The notes beneath the pieces are model-generated. The model did not search any database. It was not told where the DNA came from and was given only the letters and a program-made list of their open reading frames with translations. Source: Apiospora phragmitis (taxonomy: Eukaryota > Ascomycota > Sordariomycetes > Amphisphaeriales > Apiosporaceae). Taken from it: DNA of 64,000 nucleotides. The DNA lies in the NCBI GenBank assembly GCA_038363925.1, contig JAQQWL010000010.1, positions 496,001-560,000 of the forward strand, written 5' to 3'. The position numbers and the translations under genes are program-made. Shown here in pieces: positions 1 to 12,287 of the stretch; positions within the stretch are counted from its first letter, which is position 1, and every line of letters begins with the position of its first letter.

Positions 1-371
1 TAATATTAATAATTATATAAAAAAAAACGTACCTCTTCGCGTAATTTATTAATATCGTAAAATATTTATTTTAAAGTACTTTTAATTAAGAGTTTATTAC
101 GCTCTTTTTCGAACTTAACGTAATAATATTAATAATTAGCGCTTTTTGTTCAAATTTTTTAATTCGTTTAATTAATGCTTATCGGGTAAGTCCGTCGTTA
201 TTATCGTTATTATCGACGTTTATAATAAGGTTTTATTAAGGGGTACTAGGGGTAATAATAAAAATCTTTCTTTATTAAATAATATTATTAAGTTTAAATA
301 TAAATATAATTCTTATAATATTATTATTTAAAAGTTTAAATAATAATTTATAAAAATAAAAGTAATTAAAA
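1..371 (-). pseudogene. Gypsy element 2: start of gag, RIP-mutated, runs off left edge
   Basis: On the minus strand this stretch aligns by eye with the gag start of the other Gypsy element (43250-43560, plus strand), including its untranslated leader next to the LTR. Cytosines survive mainly in CG, and stops are scattered through the frame, so it cannot code. It lies just inside the LTR at 372-1010, so the rest of gag-pol should continue to the left of this window. Gag is the structural protein of Ty3/Gypsy LTR retrotransposons; that family call rests on the better preserved copy. Confidence 0.7.
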
Positions 372-1010
372 TATAATAAACGTTATTTAAGTTTTAAAAA
401 AAACTTAGTAAAACGTATTAAAGTTTATATTAATAATATAAAAAAATATTTAAATATATAATAAAAGTCGCTTTTATTAATATAATAAGTAATAGTTTAT
501 AAAAACGAAAATAATTAAAATATATAAACATTTAAAAATATTTATAATAATTTTATTAAAGCTATTTATTTTATTAATAAGTTAAAATTAATATTTAAAT
601 TAATTATTAAAATAAAAAGTATTTATATAAAATATATAAAAAATATTTATTATTTATATATTTAATCTTTTCCTTTATTAATCCGTTAAATTACTTAGCT
701 CACCTTTATATTTTAATAATCCGGGTGATCCCCTCGTTAGTAAGATTATTAATTCACTTCGTCGTCCCTAGTGATCCCCGTAATCCCTCACGTGACGTTA
801 TCCTTGCTGCTCTTTCGAGTCGTGTCCATCCTATTATTATTTAAGATACCGTCGTCGTGGTCGCCGTGCGCTTTTATAGTATAGGTACGTTTATATTAGT
901 ATAGCTAGTAGTGCGGTCGGTGGCCGTAATATCGTAGCTTAGGCGGGGTATTGTAAATCCGGCCCGGTGATTTATGGGTCTTAGCTATATAATTAGGTCA
1001 GGTCGTAATA
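372..1010 (-). repeat. 5' LTR of Gypsy element 2
   Basis: This about 639-bp block matches the LTRs at 1308-1944, 30207-30869 and 42525-43187. It starts with the eroded end (tataataaacg) and finishes with gtcgtaata, the reverse complement of a TG start turned to TA by mutation. Its left side continues directly into gag sequence. Its right side meets Fot1 sequence at gttataagcg, so the element sits inside the Fot1 copy at 1011-3312; gttat (1011-1015) would be one copy of the target duplication. Confidence 0.75.
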
Positions 1011-3312
1011 GTTATAAGCGTGTCTTAAACGTTCTCGTATAACTACTTCTTTAACGCGATTTATTTTATAACTATTTATTAATATCCTTTTAAAACTATA
1101 AGTCTTTTCTAGCTTATATACGAAGTAATTATTTATTTTATAGCCGTTTCTTTTTCGTACGGCGGCGCCAGCTAAGCATTTTATTTATTTTTCGAAATAT
1201 CGCGTTCTTACTTTTTAAAAGAGTAACTCGGTATATAATATATATTATCACCTTTACGATTTAATTAAAACTAATTAAAATAAGTATTAGAAAGCTATTT
1301 TAATATTTATAACGAACGCTATCTAAGTTTTAAAAGAAACCTAGTAAAGACGTACTAGGGTTTATATTAATAATACGAGAGAGTATTTAAACGTGCTATA
1401 AAAGTAACGCTTTTATTAATATAATATATAATAGCCGGGTTATAACGTAGTAATAAGGGGTGAGGTAAAGGTATTTATATAATAAAATTATTAAGGCCAT
1501 TTACTTTATTAATAAGTTTAAAATTAATATTTAAATTAACTATTAAAATAAAAAGTATTTATATAAAATATATAAAGAACGTTTATTATTATATATTTAA
1601 TCTCTTTCTTTATTAATCCGTTAAGTTACTTAGCTCACCCTCGTATTCTAATAATCCTAGTGATCCTTTTATTAGTTAAATTACCGGCTTACTTAATCGC
1701 TCTTAATAATCCTAATAATCCATCACGTGACGTCGTCTTTACCGCTCCTTCGGGTCGTGTCCAGCCCGCTACTATTTAGGATGCCGTCGTCGTGGTCGTC
1801 GCGCGTTTTTATAATATAATAAGTTTATATTAATATAACTAGTAGCGCGGTTAGTAATCGTGATATCGTAGCCTAGGCGGGGTATCGTAAACCCGGCCCG
1901 GAAATTTATAGGTCTTAGCCGCATGATTAAGTTAGGTCGTAATAATATTATACGATATAGTTTCGAATATATTCGGTTTAAAATTAAGCTTTAATTAAGT
2001 TATTTAAGGTTTTTAATTCCTAAGGAATAAATAAGCCGAAAAATATCCCCGGAGGTATTTAAATACGTAGCTTTATATTTAATTATAAAATAATATATTT
2101 TAAATTATAAGAAACGAGTCTTATTTTTTAAAAGCTTTTTCGAAATAGTAAAAATCGCTTAGAACGCTTTTAAAAACGTTAGTAAGAAGTCCTCCTTTAA
2201 AATATAAATAATATACGCCCGTATAAAATATTTAATTTCTTTTTTATACGCTCTTTTTAATATATAAAAATAGCCGATATTAAAAGGTTAAAATTTATAT
2301 AATAAATAAGAAAATATATAAAGTATAATAATCGAGTTCTTTTTATAATAAAGCTCGAAAATTACTAAATAATAGCTCTTATAGCCGTTAAGGATTAATA
2401 AATAATAAATATTTTTTATATAAAACTTTATATATTTATTAAAGTATTAAATTTAGTTTTTACCTTTTTTATTTATAGTTTAATTATTTTTAATAATTAC
2501 GATTACTTAGTTTTTTAATAATAAACTATTTTCGTATTAAAAAGAGAGGTATGTTTTCCCGGTAAAAATAATATACGAAGGGATGGCGTAACCGTGTAAT
2601 TCGACGCCTTGAATAATTATAACCTATTCTTAGTTCTTTTATTATATTACCCTAAGCTTTCCGCGTTAATCGGAGGTGATTATAACTATTTTAAACGAGA
2701 TTTAACTTATAAGAAAACCGGTTTCGTTAAAGTTATAAATATCCTCTTTTTAAATCTCGTATTTATAAATTATATTTTATACGAGGGTAAACTATACGCG
2801 ATACGCGTCGAGATCTTTATAAAGGACTTTTTAATAATCGATTTTTTAGTTAAAACGCGTTTAAAGGTCTAGTTATTATCGTATAAAATTAGAGGCTTAA
2901 TTAACGCCGACGCGTTCCGCGTCGCGTAAATTAAATAATTAATTCGTTATATCTTTTATACTACTTAGCCGGGGAAAAAATGATCACGTATTTAAATTAA
3001 TAATATATCGAATAATTATATCTTTTTTAAAATTTAAAAGCTTTTAAAAATTCGTAAATATTTCGCGTTATATAGGTTAACTATTTCGTCTACGCTATAA
3101 GGTTTTTAATAAAACGTAATAAATTAATATAACCTTTTATATATTTAAAGTTAAGTTTTTTTAAAGCGTTTAAAACGCTAGAATTATATCACTCTCTTTT
3201 TAAAGTTATAATATTTTCGAACATAAAAGAATATTAAAAAAGGTTAAAACTATAAGGAAATTTATAAAAGTGGGACATTCGCTTATATAAAACATTCGCT
3301 TGTGAGATACGT
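1011..3312 (-). mobile_element. Fot1/pogo DNA transposon copy A (RIP-mutated, interrupted)
   Basis: This is a Tc1/mariner-superfamily transposon of the Fot1/pogo type. The transposase ran on the minus strand; the open frame at 2609-2872 on the plus strand is only its antisense shadow. Sequence matches copies B-H across the window. The right end, reading gtgagatacgt, ends at 3312 and is followed by TA, the expected target duplication. The left part is lost behind the Gypsy LTR that ends at 1010, and a solo LTR (1308-1944) splits the body. The frame is full of stops, so it is inactive. Confidence 0.85.
1308..1944 (-). repeat. Solo Gypsy LTR inside Fot1 copy A
   Basis: This 637-bp LTR begins tataacgaacg and ends gtcgtaata (eroded TG..CA). 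It is flanked by a perfect 5-bp direct repeat, atatt, at 1303-1307 and 1945-1949. Uninterrupted Fot1 copies read straight across the site (ttttaatattatacga), so the duplication is real. No internal Gypsy sequence is present, so this is the product of LTR-LTR recombination. Identity to the LTRs at 30207 and 42525 supports the family. Confidence 0.85.
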
Positions 3313-3314
3313 TA

Positions 3315-5527
3315 AATATAAATTAAACTCATCATCTATTTTCGCGGCTTTACACTAGGGAAGACAGCGCTAGTCTTGACGAAGAAGGTGGCGAAACTAA
3401 TTTAGCGGGGGCAGGGAGGTCTATTATCGGACTCGAACGAAATAAGTCACAAATACCCCTAAAAGCAGCAAACCGCCAGATATGGCGGACGTCAGGAACT
3501 GTATCTATTATTGGACTTAGATTGTGTTATTATTGGTTTAGAGCAGACAGAAGAGCTATGGACGATGCTAAACGCTAAGCTGCATTCGGCTTTAGTCCTA
3601 TGCTGCGCTGCCATTTAGCGGGCAGCCGCTAGCACTTGTCTCACTTATTCGGCGGTCGCATCGCTAAAGGAATCTCCAATAACCACCAGCTTCTCTCTTG
3701 CATGAAATCTTAAAGTAAAAGGGGTATTGCATACACATGATTTTGTAGGGGTTGTTGAATAGCAGGATCGATAACACGCTGTAACCTTGTTTACCATCGT
3801 ACGTCAGCATGCAGCACTATCATTGCTGATAGCGGGTCTGCTTATTGTCTGTTGTTTATTAGAGCCGCATCTGGATTACTTGAAGTGGGGTGCGTAATTG
3901 GATGACAGATCCAGTACTTATTGCTATACCTACGGAGACAGTTGGTAAGCTAAACTCTCGCACTGTGTGCCTTCCTAAAGTGGAAAGTGACCTGAGCGGA
4001 GAACTCGTTTTGTTGTCATCGAAGAGGAAGCCGATTTCGTTACCTGCTGTAATTCCCTGGAAATGTCAAAGGCTCAAGCTCTCACTTCCGTTTCCAACTT
4101 AAAAAGCGAACGGGAAAACGTACTACATTGCAGACCTCTCAGCGCTGCCCCACCAATGCCTCAGCTGGGGAGCCCCAAAACGCAGCTGCAAGCAGCCCCA
4201 GATAGGCGATTCTAGTGGGCTGGAACAAGCCTCTGGAACCCCACCATTGCTTGGAATGTTCTAACCTCCAGAAGAAGGTCCATTCTCACCTCATGTTCCA
4301 ATGATTGCTGGCAGATCCTCAAACTACATGCACCTAATCCCAATAGATTTCGTTTGCCAATGGTTCTAATGCGTTGCTTCAAGAATCATTGATGGAGTGC
4401 TGCGCTTGAATTTTCCGTCATCCTTCGTATGATGCATGTACCCCATCGCCATCATGATCAAGTCTGTAAAAACAACCCGACTAGATGCAAACCACACCAT
4501 AAGAACCACATACTCCCGCCAGTCTCTCCTGCCAGTGTGATCACGCGAAAGTCTATCCACCTATAAGAGGCCACCTAGACAAGGTACGCTTAGGCAAAGA
4601 AACACGCCGAATCCATCGCAGCTCGACCTCTATCATGAGGAACGCCTCGAGTCAAGGAGAAGTTGGTTGCCCCCAGCTGAGGATCGCCCAGCTTCGACTG
4701 TAGCGTGGCTTCCAGAACTCCGAGTATCCCACGAGAAGGACCGCAACGTCACCGACGTCGTGTTCGAACTTCGCTTTAATAAAATGTTGCACGCTCGAAA
4801 TTATCCAATTTAATGTAGTTCCCCCGAATACATCGCACTGAGCTACGTATGGAATTATGTATTCTAGTAAGCAACTTATCTCAACTCACCACCTTACCCA
4901 TACAGACCTTCCTTCACATCACTGGCGTTTCCGACCCCTGTTAGGAATATTGAGATCGTCTTGCTGGGCGTGGGCGGTCTTGGTTTCCACGCCTGCGGGC
5001 TGTCGGAACGGGTGTATGCTGTAAGACGAGTGGTGCACTTCGACGAGGATCGGGCATGTCAGTGTCGAGCGTTGCTTGGAATAGCTCAAAGGCGTTCCCA
5101 GATTGGATGGCCCCATCCCTCCGACGGAGCGCGAGTTACTTATCTTCTAAGGCTTTCGGTTAGGTGGTTTGGCGTTCAGCCAGCATCGAGTTACTTTCCA
5201 TTCGGGCCCTCAACCACCCATTCAGTTACAACACTGTCAATTGATATCATACCACTCTTGGCTCTCAAGACCACCTGAAATTGATTGGCACGCTCATATC
5301 ATCGGGGATCCTCTTTATTCATATTCATGTAGGATCTGCCTAATGCCAAGGGCTTCGTGCATATCCTGGTGCTTCGGCATCATATCGTCGAAGCGTAATC
5401 CATAACCGTCCGAGATAGCAAATCAGTATGTATGTCTCCGGGCCTCCTCATATTTCCCCTAGTAGTTTCTGATTTTCTTCAACCGGTGCCAGTCCAATCG
5501 GACATTGTGTATGCGCGCGTATCTTGC
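3315..5527. other. Normal-GC stretch with no gene I can support
   Basis: Base composition returns abruptly to about 50% GC right after Fot1 copy A. Several short frames exist (for example 4366-4560 minus, which is hydrophobic, and 4961-5278 plus), but none shows a recognisable motif, a convincing start or a splice pattern joining them. It may contain a heavily decayed gene or the downstream part of the gene ending at 5528. I see nothing firm here. Confidence 0.4.
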
Positions 5528-6674
5528 TCAGACCTCGTCAAGAGCCATCATCTGGGCGTCATGCTCCTCGGCCTTAACCATGGCATTCACGCCGGCAACC
5601 TCGCCTTCGTGACGCATTTCGTCCGCGAGTCTCAGCTTCTGCATACGCTGCTCCTCTCCCTCATCGAAGACCGGCTCGATGATGATCTCCTCGCTCATGA
5701 TGGCCTTCTTCTTGCGGCGACCCTTACCGGCGGCAGCGGCCGTGCGACGGGGCTTCTTCGGCGGGGCAGGCGAGCCATTGCCGATGCCGCCGCCGTTGCC
5801 AGCATCATCACCATCCTCGTCTTCATAGTCGGCATTGCTGTCGGCGGCAGCAACAGGGGTGGCTGCGACTCTGGTGGCTCGCTTACGCTTGGTGGCGGTG
5901 GAAGGGGCAGAGGCGGCGGCAGTCTTGGAGGTGGCCTTGCCAGTGGGTGTCTCGGGCAGCTCCTGGCCTTTGCTCTTGCCGTCCTTGTCGACGCCGGCCG
6001 CGGCCATCAGGCGGTTCTTGATCTGGCGCCAGGACTCTCGGGCGCTAGCGGGGTTCTTGTAGCCGCCAAGAGTGGCGAGCTTCTCGTAGTTCAGCTAGGT
6101 GTGGAGGTAGGCATCGTCAGTTTTCTTTTCTTTTCCCCTTCTCCTCTTTTCTCGATGGGACAGATGGAGAGGGGGGGTGTGGTAATTGGGAAGGGAGTGA
6201 GTAGGAGAGAGAAATAGGATATGACTTCTACTTAAGGATGAGTGAATACACGTTCTGTGATGTTGGTAGATGAGGTGGGAAACTCCATGAGTCTCCAGGG
6301 GTGGTGTTGAGAGGGATGCTGCAATGAAGCGACATGATGATTTGGGTAGCGGTTAGTGGGCACGATATTGGTAACCAATATGAATCTAGTGGTGGTCGAA
6401 AGGTGAATGCATTTGCGAGAGGATGGCAGTGGCAGAAATAGCATGTATGAGTCAACGGAAGTGTCCTTTGGTCAGTTCCAAAATGCCAAACGCATGTGTT
6501 CTGTGGCCTGGTCGACAGATGGGATGACGAAGCAGAGATTCGATCATCTCAAAGTCAAGAGATTCACGTGCATCATTTCAGACTTACCTTGGCATCGCCC
6601 TCGAGGCAGGCCCAAGCCTTGGCGCTGACCTCAAAGTCGCGTGGGGTGAACTGGGCTTTCTTATCGTCGGCCAT
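5528..6674 (-). CDS. Myb/SANT-like basic nuclear protein, 217 aa, two exons (hypothetical)
   Basis: Predicted as join of 6588-6674 and 5528-6094 on the minus strand. Exon 1 starts MADDKKAQFTPRDFEV and ends at a gtaagt donor. Exon 2 begins after a cacctag acceptor with a ctgac branch-like site just upstream. The splice is in phase and joins two halves of a small helical, tryptophan-containing domain (residues about 8-58, ending SARESWRQIKNRL) that resembles Myb/SANT-like domains in fungal proteins. The rest is low-complexity: Ala/Thr-rich with basic clusters (KRKR, KKPRR, GRRKKK) typical of nuclear localisation, an acidic run, and a predicted helical charged tail. The role is unknown; DNA or chromatin binding is an inference from the domain and charge. 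The 493-bp intron is long for a fungus and could hide another small exon. The long plus-strand frame over the same DNA is an antisense artefact of its GC-rich codons. Confidence 0.75.
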
Positions 6675-8153
6675 TATTGCGATCGAGGGAAGTAGTGGTC
6701 GAGTTGGTTGGTTTTGTCGAGGATGAATAAATAGGTGTAAAGGATGGATAAGGCGTCAAAGATAGAATGGAGGAGAGAAATTGTGAACAAGATATTGTTT
6801 ACTTGTCCTGGGTGGAAGGAGAGGGGACCTTGACTTGAAGTAAAGGGTATTGTTAAGATGGTGGGTGTGAGGTTGGGTCGAAAGATGCGAAGGTGGGTTT
6901 TTGGTTTGGTCAGCAACTGCGTGTGGAAACAGTTGCAATGGGACACGCGTATCGAGAGACAGTGAAGAAGGAAGAGGTGGGAATTTGATGACAGACGGTC
7001 TGATTGTTTACGCGTCTTGGTGTGAGCGAATGCAGGTGCCGCGAATTAGGCAGATGGCAAATTTGGTTGGTTGTTAGGTGAGATATGGGCTAAAATCTTG
7101 ATATTGAATGGGCATATCCATAAACAATTTCAAGTTTGACTTCTACTGAGTGATTGAATTATCACCACAGGACTAATCAATCGACTTGGCAAGACAACCA
7201 TGCCACAGCTGAGATACTCTGTACCCTGGGAGATTAGATAGCCTTGAACGGTTTAGAAATATCCAACCAACACGGGTCTTCCAAGTGTGTGACCTCTACT
7301 AATACAAATCCTTCCAGTCACCAGACCTGATTCAATGTTATTCTGGTTCCCAATATCAATAATGTGGTTATTCGTATCAAGACTTTACGCATGGTGTGAC
7401 AACGAGTATCCGATCCTCAACTTGCTATCTGCACTGGCCTAGGCATATGTAGGATCATGGATATTTCTAAAGACGATAAAGAATACATGACATATCCAAC
7501 TGTTGAGTTGGCCTATGACGATGTACAGCTGAGATGGCCATTCAGGCACTTTCTCCTGTCATTTCGAACCTACCAGTATTCTCCCACAGCTATTAGAATC
7601 TTCCCGTAGTTGGCCTGCCAGCATTCACAGCAAATCCAGGTCTGAGTTAGGTATCACTAGGCATTGAGTTTCGAAGATAATTCTAGCCCCAAGACAAACT
7701 GGCTGTAGGGAGAATACCTTTGAGAGTCCCGACTTAGAGCCCCCCTTCCCATGCAAAAGCCAAGGTTTCAAGCAACCATATGTAATCCACCACAACGGAG
7801 TTTCACCCCTGTGCGGTAATGACAGCAGCCTGGATGTGGGAAACTATGACAATAGTGATAAAAGACGCATCAACGGCTCAAATTATGGACCCCCTTGAAT
7901 TTGAGATCGATGTCTACTACCGATCCCATGGATACAGCTTCCAGCGACATGGTATCTAGGTCTAGGACACGGCACGTTAGTACAAATAGCTTCTAGAGCG
8001 GTATATGTATCATTAATTCACGTAAAGGCCCTGCCCGCGAACTCTCCTGTCTAATTGGTCGGCACCTGCGTCGACGGCCAACGGCTCAAACCCAGTTTAC
8101 GGCCTCTCCCTCGCCCTCGACAACGTCCCTTCCCAGAGTGGTAGTGTCGCCCA
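6675..8153. other. Intergenic region, promoter side of the Myb-like gene
   Basis: The first few hundred bases upstream of the start at 6674 would carry the promoter and 5' leader of the Myb-like gene; no clear TATA or known site stands out. From about 7100 to 8150 I see no frame with recognisable coding content. Confidence 0.4.
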
Positions 8154-8430
8154 TCATCGACTTAGCAACCTGGCGGAGAGAGTATCGTCACCCATACCTG
8201 TCAACCTTGGCGGCTGGTTTGGGGAGCCGACGGCATTCAAGTTACAGTACATGCGCACCGAGACGTGGTCGCTGAAGTTCCTGCCGATCTCAAACGCGCC
8301 GCGGACGGTTCGGATACCGTGCTTATCCAGGACCTCCTTGGGACCCTGACCAGAGTGCATTAAAATCTGGGGAGTTCAGTACGCTCCAGCGTAGACGATG
8401 ATCTGATGACCGCGGATTTCGGTTTCGTCT
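8154..8430 (-). pseudogene. GMC oxidoreductase fragment
   Basis: About 90 codons on the minus strand read like the middle of a glucose-methanol-choline (FAD-dependent) oxidoreductase. The pattern is an 'IIVYAGAY.TPQILMHSG' segment, then 'GPKEVLDKHGI', then 'GRNFSDHVSVRMY'. These correspond to the substrate-side loop after the second conserved GMC signature. A TGA stop sits where family members usually carry an arginine (CGA to TGA, a C-to-T change). Neither the N-terminal FAD-binding fold nor the C-terminal His/Asn active-site region is present on either side. It is a truncated relic. Frame 8154-8360 continues after the stop only by chance of a downstream ATG. Confidence 0.75.
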
Positions 8431-9115
8431 GAGGGGGGGGATGGAAAAAGGCAAAGGAATTTGTAACCGTAGAGGGAGTCAAACCCTCTCGCCCTCGAGT
8501 AAAGTGTACACGACATTCTTACCGCCCGGCCCTACCGACCCGGCCTTGGGAGAAAGGCACTTAGATTATTCATATAGCCTAGGGAAGAGAGGTCCGAGTA
8601 TTACCCTTCCCTTTAGTGATTAGTATTTGAGCTTTGGTGATGCTTTGGTTAATTCCATATGTTTGTGGATGCAGAGAGGGAGCTCGTCAGTCACAAGCTG
8701 TCTCAATTTGCAATAGACATTACATTACGTTTTGATGCTTTCGGTGATCCCCATTTCTGATTGGGGAATACATAGGATGATCATCACCACACTCCGTTGG
8801 AAAAGGGGTAACATGAAAAACTCAGAATCCAAGTTTTGTGACACAAACTTCTATCTGCGTGAACACTGTGTCTTCCATAACATTATCAGGATACAATCCA
8901 AGCAGCAGCTTTTATCTCTTGAACTGCCGTAGTCTTGCCATTCATTCCTTTTATAGGAATCTACTCTACATCAATTATCCCGCTGAGTCCTCCCAGTGTT
9001 TCCAACCCTAAATAGCGCCAAGTCCAAGAAATGACGGGCGGAGGCAAGGTACAGGAAATGAGAAAGGGGTGAAAGTAAGGAAAGAGGATGAAGGAAACCC
9101 TTATCCCGTCGTCTG
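8431..9115. other. Intergenic, 3' side of the RTA1-like gene
   Basis: Contains the 3' untranslated region of the gene ending at 9116. The short plus-strand frames at 8441 and 8732 have no recognisable content and no supporting context. Confidence 0.4.
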
Positions 9116-10883
9116 CTACCCCGAAGAAGTTATCTCTACAGCGTGCCTCGTCGTTCCCTGAGGGTTCATTCTGTCTGTATTCATACACAACGATTAGGTC
9201 CAAGTTTTGGTGATAGGCGAAAGTGGGCAAGGAGAGAAAAAGCAAGGGCGAAGAAGTGTACAGTGCAAAAGCTTTCATCATCATCGCCCACGCAAACTCA
9301 AAGCTAGCCAGGCCCACGGAGCCGCTCATGCGACCCGTGACGGTCAGCAAGTGGGTACTCACCGAGTTCCTGGAAGCTTCGCGAGCGCCGGTTCTTGTGC
9401 GGGGACGACAGCGCGCCGTACAAGCCCAAGGTGAGGATGTTGAGAAAGATCTCGACGGGCGAGGTGGACGACGCGTTGTTCCGCCCGCCCCCGCCGCCGC
9501 CGCCGTTGCTGGCGTAGTACTTGTCATGGGCGGCGGGAGAGGCCTCGTACGCCATGGGCGGCTGGCGGGTCGAGTCGTAGCCTCTGTCGGAGGGAGGGAC
9601 GGCGCCGGACCGCTCCTTGTGCGACGGCGCCGGGCTGCCGTCTTCCTTGCGATAGAGGACGCACATGGTGAAGATGTGGATGACCTTCTGCCACGGCAGC
9701 CGGTCGTCGTAGGGCTGCGAGAACTCGACCTGGCTGCCGTTGGGCGCAATGAAGATCTGGGTCGTGCGGGGCAGGAAGCGGCCCGGGTGGAAGACGTTCC
9801 AGAGGCCCGAGTTGATGAGCATGAGCCCGGCCTCGAAGATGTAGAAGTAGTACTCGATGCGCAGGAAGGGGTGCAGCTTCCGCAGGGCCTCGACGTTGTC
9901 GTAGTCGATGTGGTTGTCGCCCGTGTGCTCCACGAGGCGGTAGATGCAGCGCACCAGGATGACCACCATGCTGACGTAGAGCGTCAGCATGATCTTGCGG
10001 ATGCCGCGGCGGACGCGCAGGCTCAGCATGCCCGTGCTCGCGCCCCGGGTCTCGCATCGGTAGTGGAATGTGCTCGCCAGTACCAGGAACGTCAGGATGA
10101 CGGCCACCTGCGTCGCGTTGGCTGTGAGCATGAGGCCGGTGCCGATCGCGGTGTTGGAGATTTTGGGGTTCGTGCCCAGCGCCGCACCGAGGCCGTTGAG
10201 GCCCTCCACCAACAGCATGATGCCACCAAAGATGCCCATGACCTTGCGGCCGGGGATGATGGCAAGATACGGCACGTAGTAGAAGAGACGTGCGAGGATG
10301 TGGTAGTTTGCGAGTTCGAGAAGCGGGCTAAATAATGAGCAGGAAAAAAGGAGTTCAGGTCAGCAATCGCCTTGGAGTAGCCAAGATAAATCACACCTCC
10401 TATGCTCTCTTCTTCCTCCCTCTCTCCTCTTTCGATATGGGAATGAAACTTACGGGGCGCAGTAGATGAAGACTTGGCTAATGATGAACAAGCCCAAGTT
10501 CGCAGGCTTGGATTCATCGTAGAAGTAGTTCGAACCGGTGGAGGCCCATGCTCGGGCGGCGTATCCGATCACAAAAAGAACGCCGCAAAGAGGGTGTAGT
10601 CCCACCACTCTCCACGCCTTGTAACGGCTAGAGAATCATAGAGCGTCAGGTTGGGTCTTTCTGGTGGACTTGACACGAATAAGTGCGGTCTCGATCATGG
10701 GGACTTACTGGCATTGCCAAGCATGGAAGAAGGCCGAGATTGCGTAGAGAACGGCGAATATTATGGGCAGGATCTCATTAGGTTTGTAAATGTACAAACT
10801 ATAGGGGACTGGACATGCCGAGTTAGTAGCCGCCGGGCAAATAGGAATCTAGGTGTTCTTCTACCTGGGTCTCCGTATGCCAT
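9116..10883 (-). CDS. RTA1-like seven-transmembrane protein (lipid-translocating exporter family), 438 aa, five exons
   Basis: Predicted exons on the minus strand are 10865-10883, 10709-10808, 10454-10627, 9363-10327 and 9116-9174. All introns (56, 81, 126 and 188 bp) have GT..AG borders and the phases add up to 439 codons. The product has about seven hydrophobic helices (roughly residues 20-36, 46-66, 84-104, 126-146, 160-184, 205-225 and 265-285). It has the RTA1 family layout: a short N-terminus, the conserved 'APPLLELANYHILAR' stretch after helix 3, and 'FHPGRFLP' after the last helix. RTA1/RSB1 relatives act in the plasma membrane in resistance to 7-aminocholesterol or sphingoid bases; the substrate here is unknown. 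The C-terminal about 100 residues are polar, with an eight-glycine run, and likely cytosolic. If the last intron is not spliced, translation would instead stop at 9304 with a different tail. Family is sure; the last exon is less so. Confidence 0.9.
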
Positions 10884-12173
10884 TTTGCGCTGAGTAATGA
10901 ACGTTGCGGCGTTTGACAGCTGTAGGAAGTACGAGAGATGATGCTGACGATGAAGCAATAGCAAGAAGGCAAGCGAGAAGAGAAATGGCGAAAAAGAAGA
11001 AGAAAAGCAAATAATGTTGTCTTTAACGACGAAATGCACTGTTTGGGATTTACCATCTCTCTCAAGTGCTTTGTCGAAGGGAAGAGGTCAGATTCATATA
11101 TTTTCAAGAACTGCTTGCTTGTCCATCACATAATACCAGCACATCCCTGTTTCATTCCCAGCGGCTCCCTGTAGGCTGTGGTGTTGCTACAGCCCATGCG
11201 CGTCGTGTAGGGTCTCGCCCCCTACAGTTTACAAACGCCGCTTGACCGGATTAGGAGTAATTGTTCGCCAAGCCACTAGTGAGATCCCAGCCGTTGTTTC
11301 CCCATGTCTGGGGCGGCTTTGACAGCGCTGCGCTGGAGATCCTCCCAGATGGGTACGAAAGTGGGGCGGGCTAGGCCCTGTACGTCGATAAAAACCGCCA
11401 AGCTTTTTCTCCCGACGTCACACAGGGCGAGGCCGAGAAAATAGAATTAAACGGCAAAAGAACATATGCACGTGAAATATGGCCCTGTCTGCCCACGTAA
11501 GCTCCCTGAGCCCTACTTGTCTTGGGCTCTCCTGTTGCCCTTTGCGGTTGCTATTCGCGCCAAGCCATGCTTTCGACCCTGCGCCACACGAGTGTGCTGC
11601 CTGCATATGCATAGGACCCTTGGTCCAGGATTGCCGAGCAACGATAGGCAAGACCCCCTGGACGTTTGATACCCCTAAGTTTGGATTGAAGATAGCCTCA
11701 AGTGTGTTCCAAGTGGTGCCCCGAGTACACATGCCAATTTCATTCCCAAGAAAGAACGGAGGGAAAAAAGAAACAAAAAGAGGATATCTCAGAAGTTCAG
11801 TTCACACGGATACATGAAAGCTTACAAACAGACCTAATTATCGGATCGCAAGCCAGCCCGATAAAACAAAAGAAACCTAGAGATAATACTGGAATATTCT
11901 CGAACGTTGTCACATTCTCCGTTTGTATGCCACTATAACCATACTGGCGTCAGCGTGTCATGGACGAGGCCTGTATGCAACTATGCATCACAGTTTCTTG
12001 GTTCGATTCACCTTCTTCCAACGTCTCCTTGGTAAAAGGCGCCTATCTCGCCCAGCCATAACTGTCTCTTTCACCCTGTAAAAACATAAACATCCAGGGA
12101 ATATCACAAGCACAGAAAAATTAGCAGAGCATTAAGACTTCAAGAGAATCCCTACCAAAGAAAAAGCATCAAC
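10884..12173. other. Divergent intergenic region
   Basis: Lies between the start of the RTA1-like gene (minus) and the tiny plus-strand ORF at 12174, so it would hold both promoters. Frames at 11418-11938 on both strands overlap one another and match nothing I know. No clear regulatory motif can be named. Confidence 0.4.
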
Positions 12174-12287
12174 ATGTCCGCACCGGTCAACCAAGGAAAC
12201 TGCTTCTCCAAGAAGGACAACAGCAGTAGCTCTGGCAGCAGCACCACTAGCACATCATCATCGTCGACTAGCAGCTCCTCAAGCTAG
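12174..12287 (+). CDS. Tiny serine-rich ORF, 37 aa (hypothetical)
   Basis: ATG at 12174 (context aacatgtcc) opens a 37-residue frame. It has a short mixed N-terminus (MSAPVNQGNCFSKK) followed by a run in which about 19 of 23 residues are Ser, with Thr making up most of the rest. A pyrimidine-then-A-rich 5' leader (about 12000-12173) precedes it, typical for fungal transcripts. There is no signal peptide or membrane segment. The function is unknown. The even Ser/Thr tail could be low-complexity noise, so expression is the open question; it is listed because the leader and start look gene-like. Confidence 0.4.
   Translation: MSAPVNQGNCFSKKDNSSSSGSSTTSTSSSSTSSSSS

Noticed and set aside
2609..2872. 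87-residue plus-strand open frame, hydrophobic, with a relative at 20099-20362
   Set aside because: Both are antisense to the catalytic region of Fot1/pogo transposase copies; the opposite strand gives the DIYNFD..GF and LNGYES patterns.
4366..4560. Hydrophobic 64-residue minus-strand frame, possible rhodopsin/SAT4-like membrane fragment
   Set aside because: The resemblance is weak, no neighbouring exon supports it, and the order of helices cannot be recognised.
5432..6217. 261-residue Gly/Leu-rich plus-strand frame
   Set aside because: It is antisense to exon 2 of the Myb-like gene, whose splice sites and reading frame are consistent; the frame is open only because of GC-rich codons.
9223..10335. 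370-residue plus-strand frame rich in Val/Arg/Asp
   Set aside because: Antisense of the RTA1-like gene, which has clear family motifs and five coherent exons.
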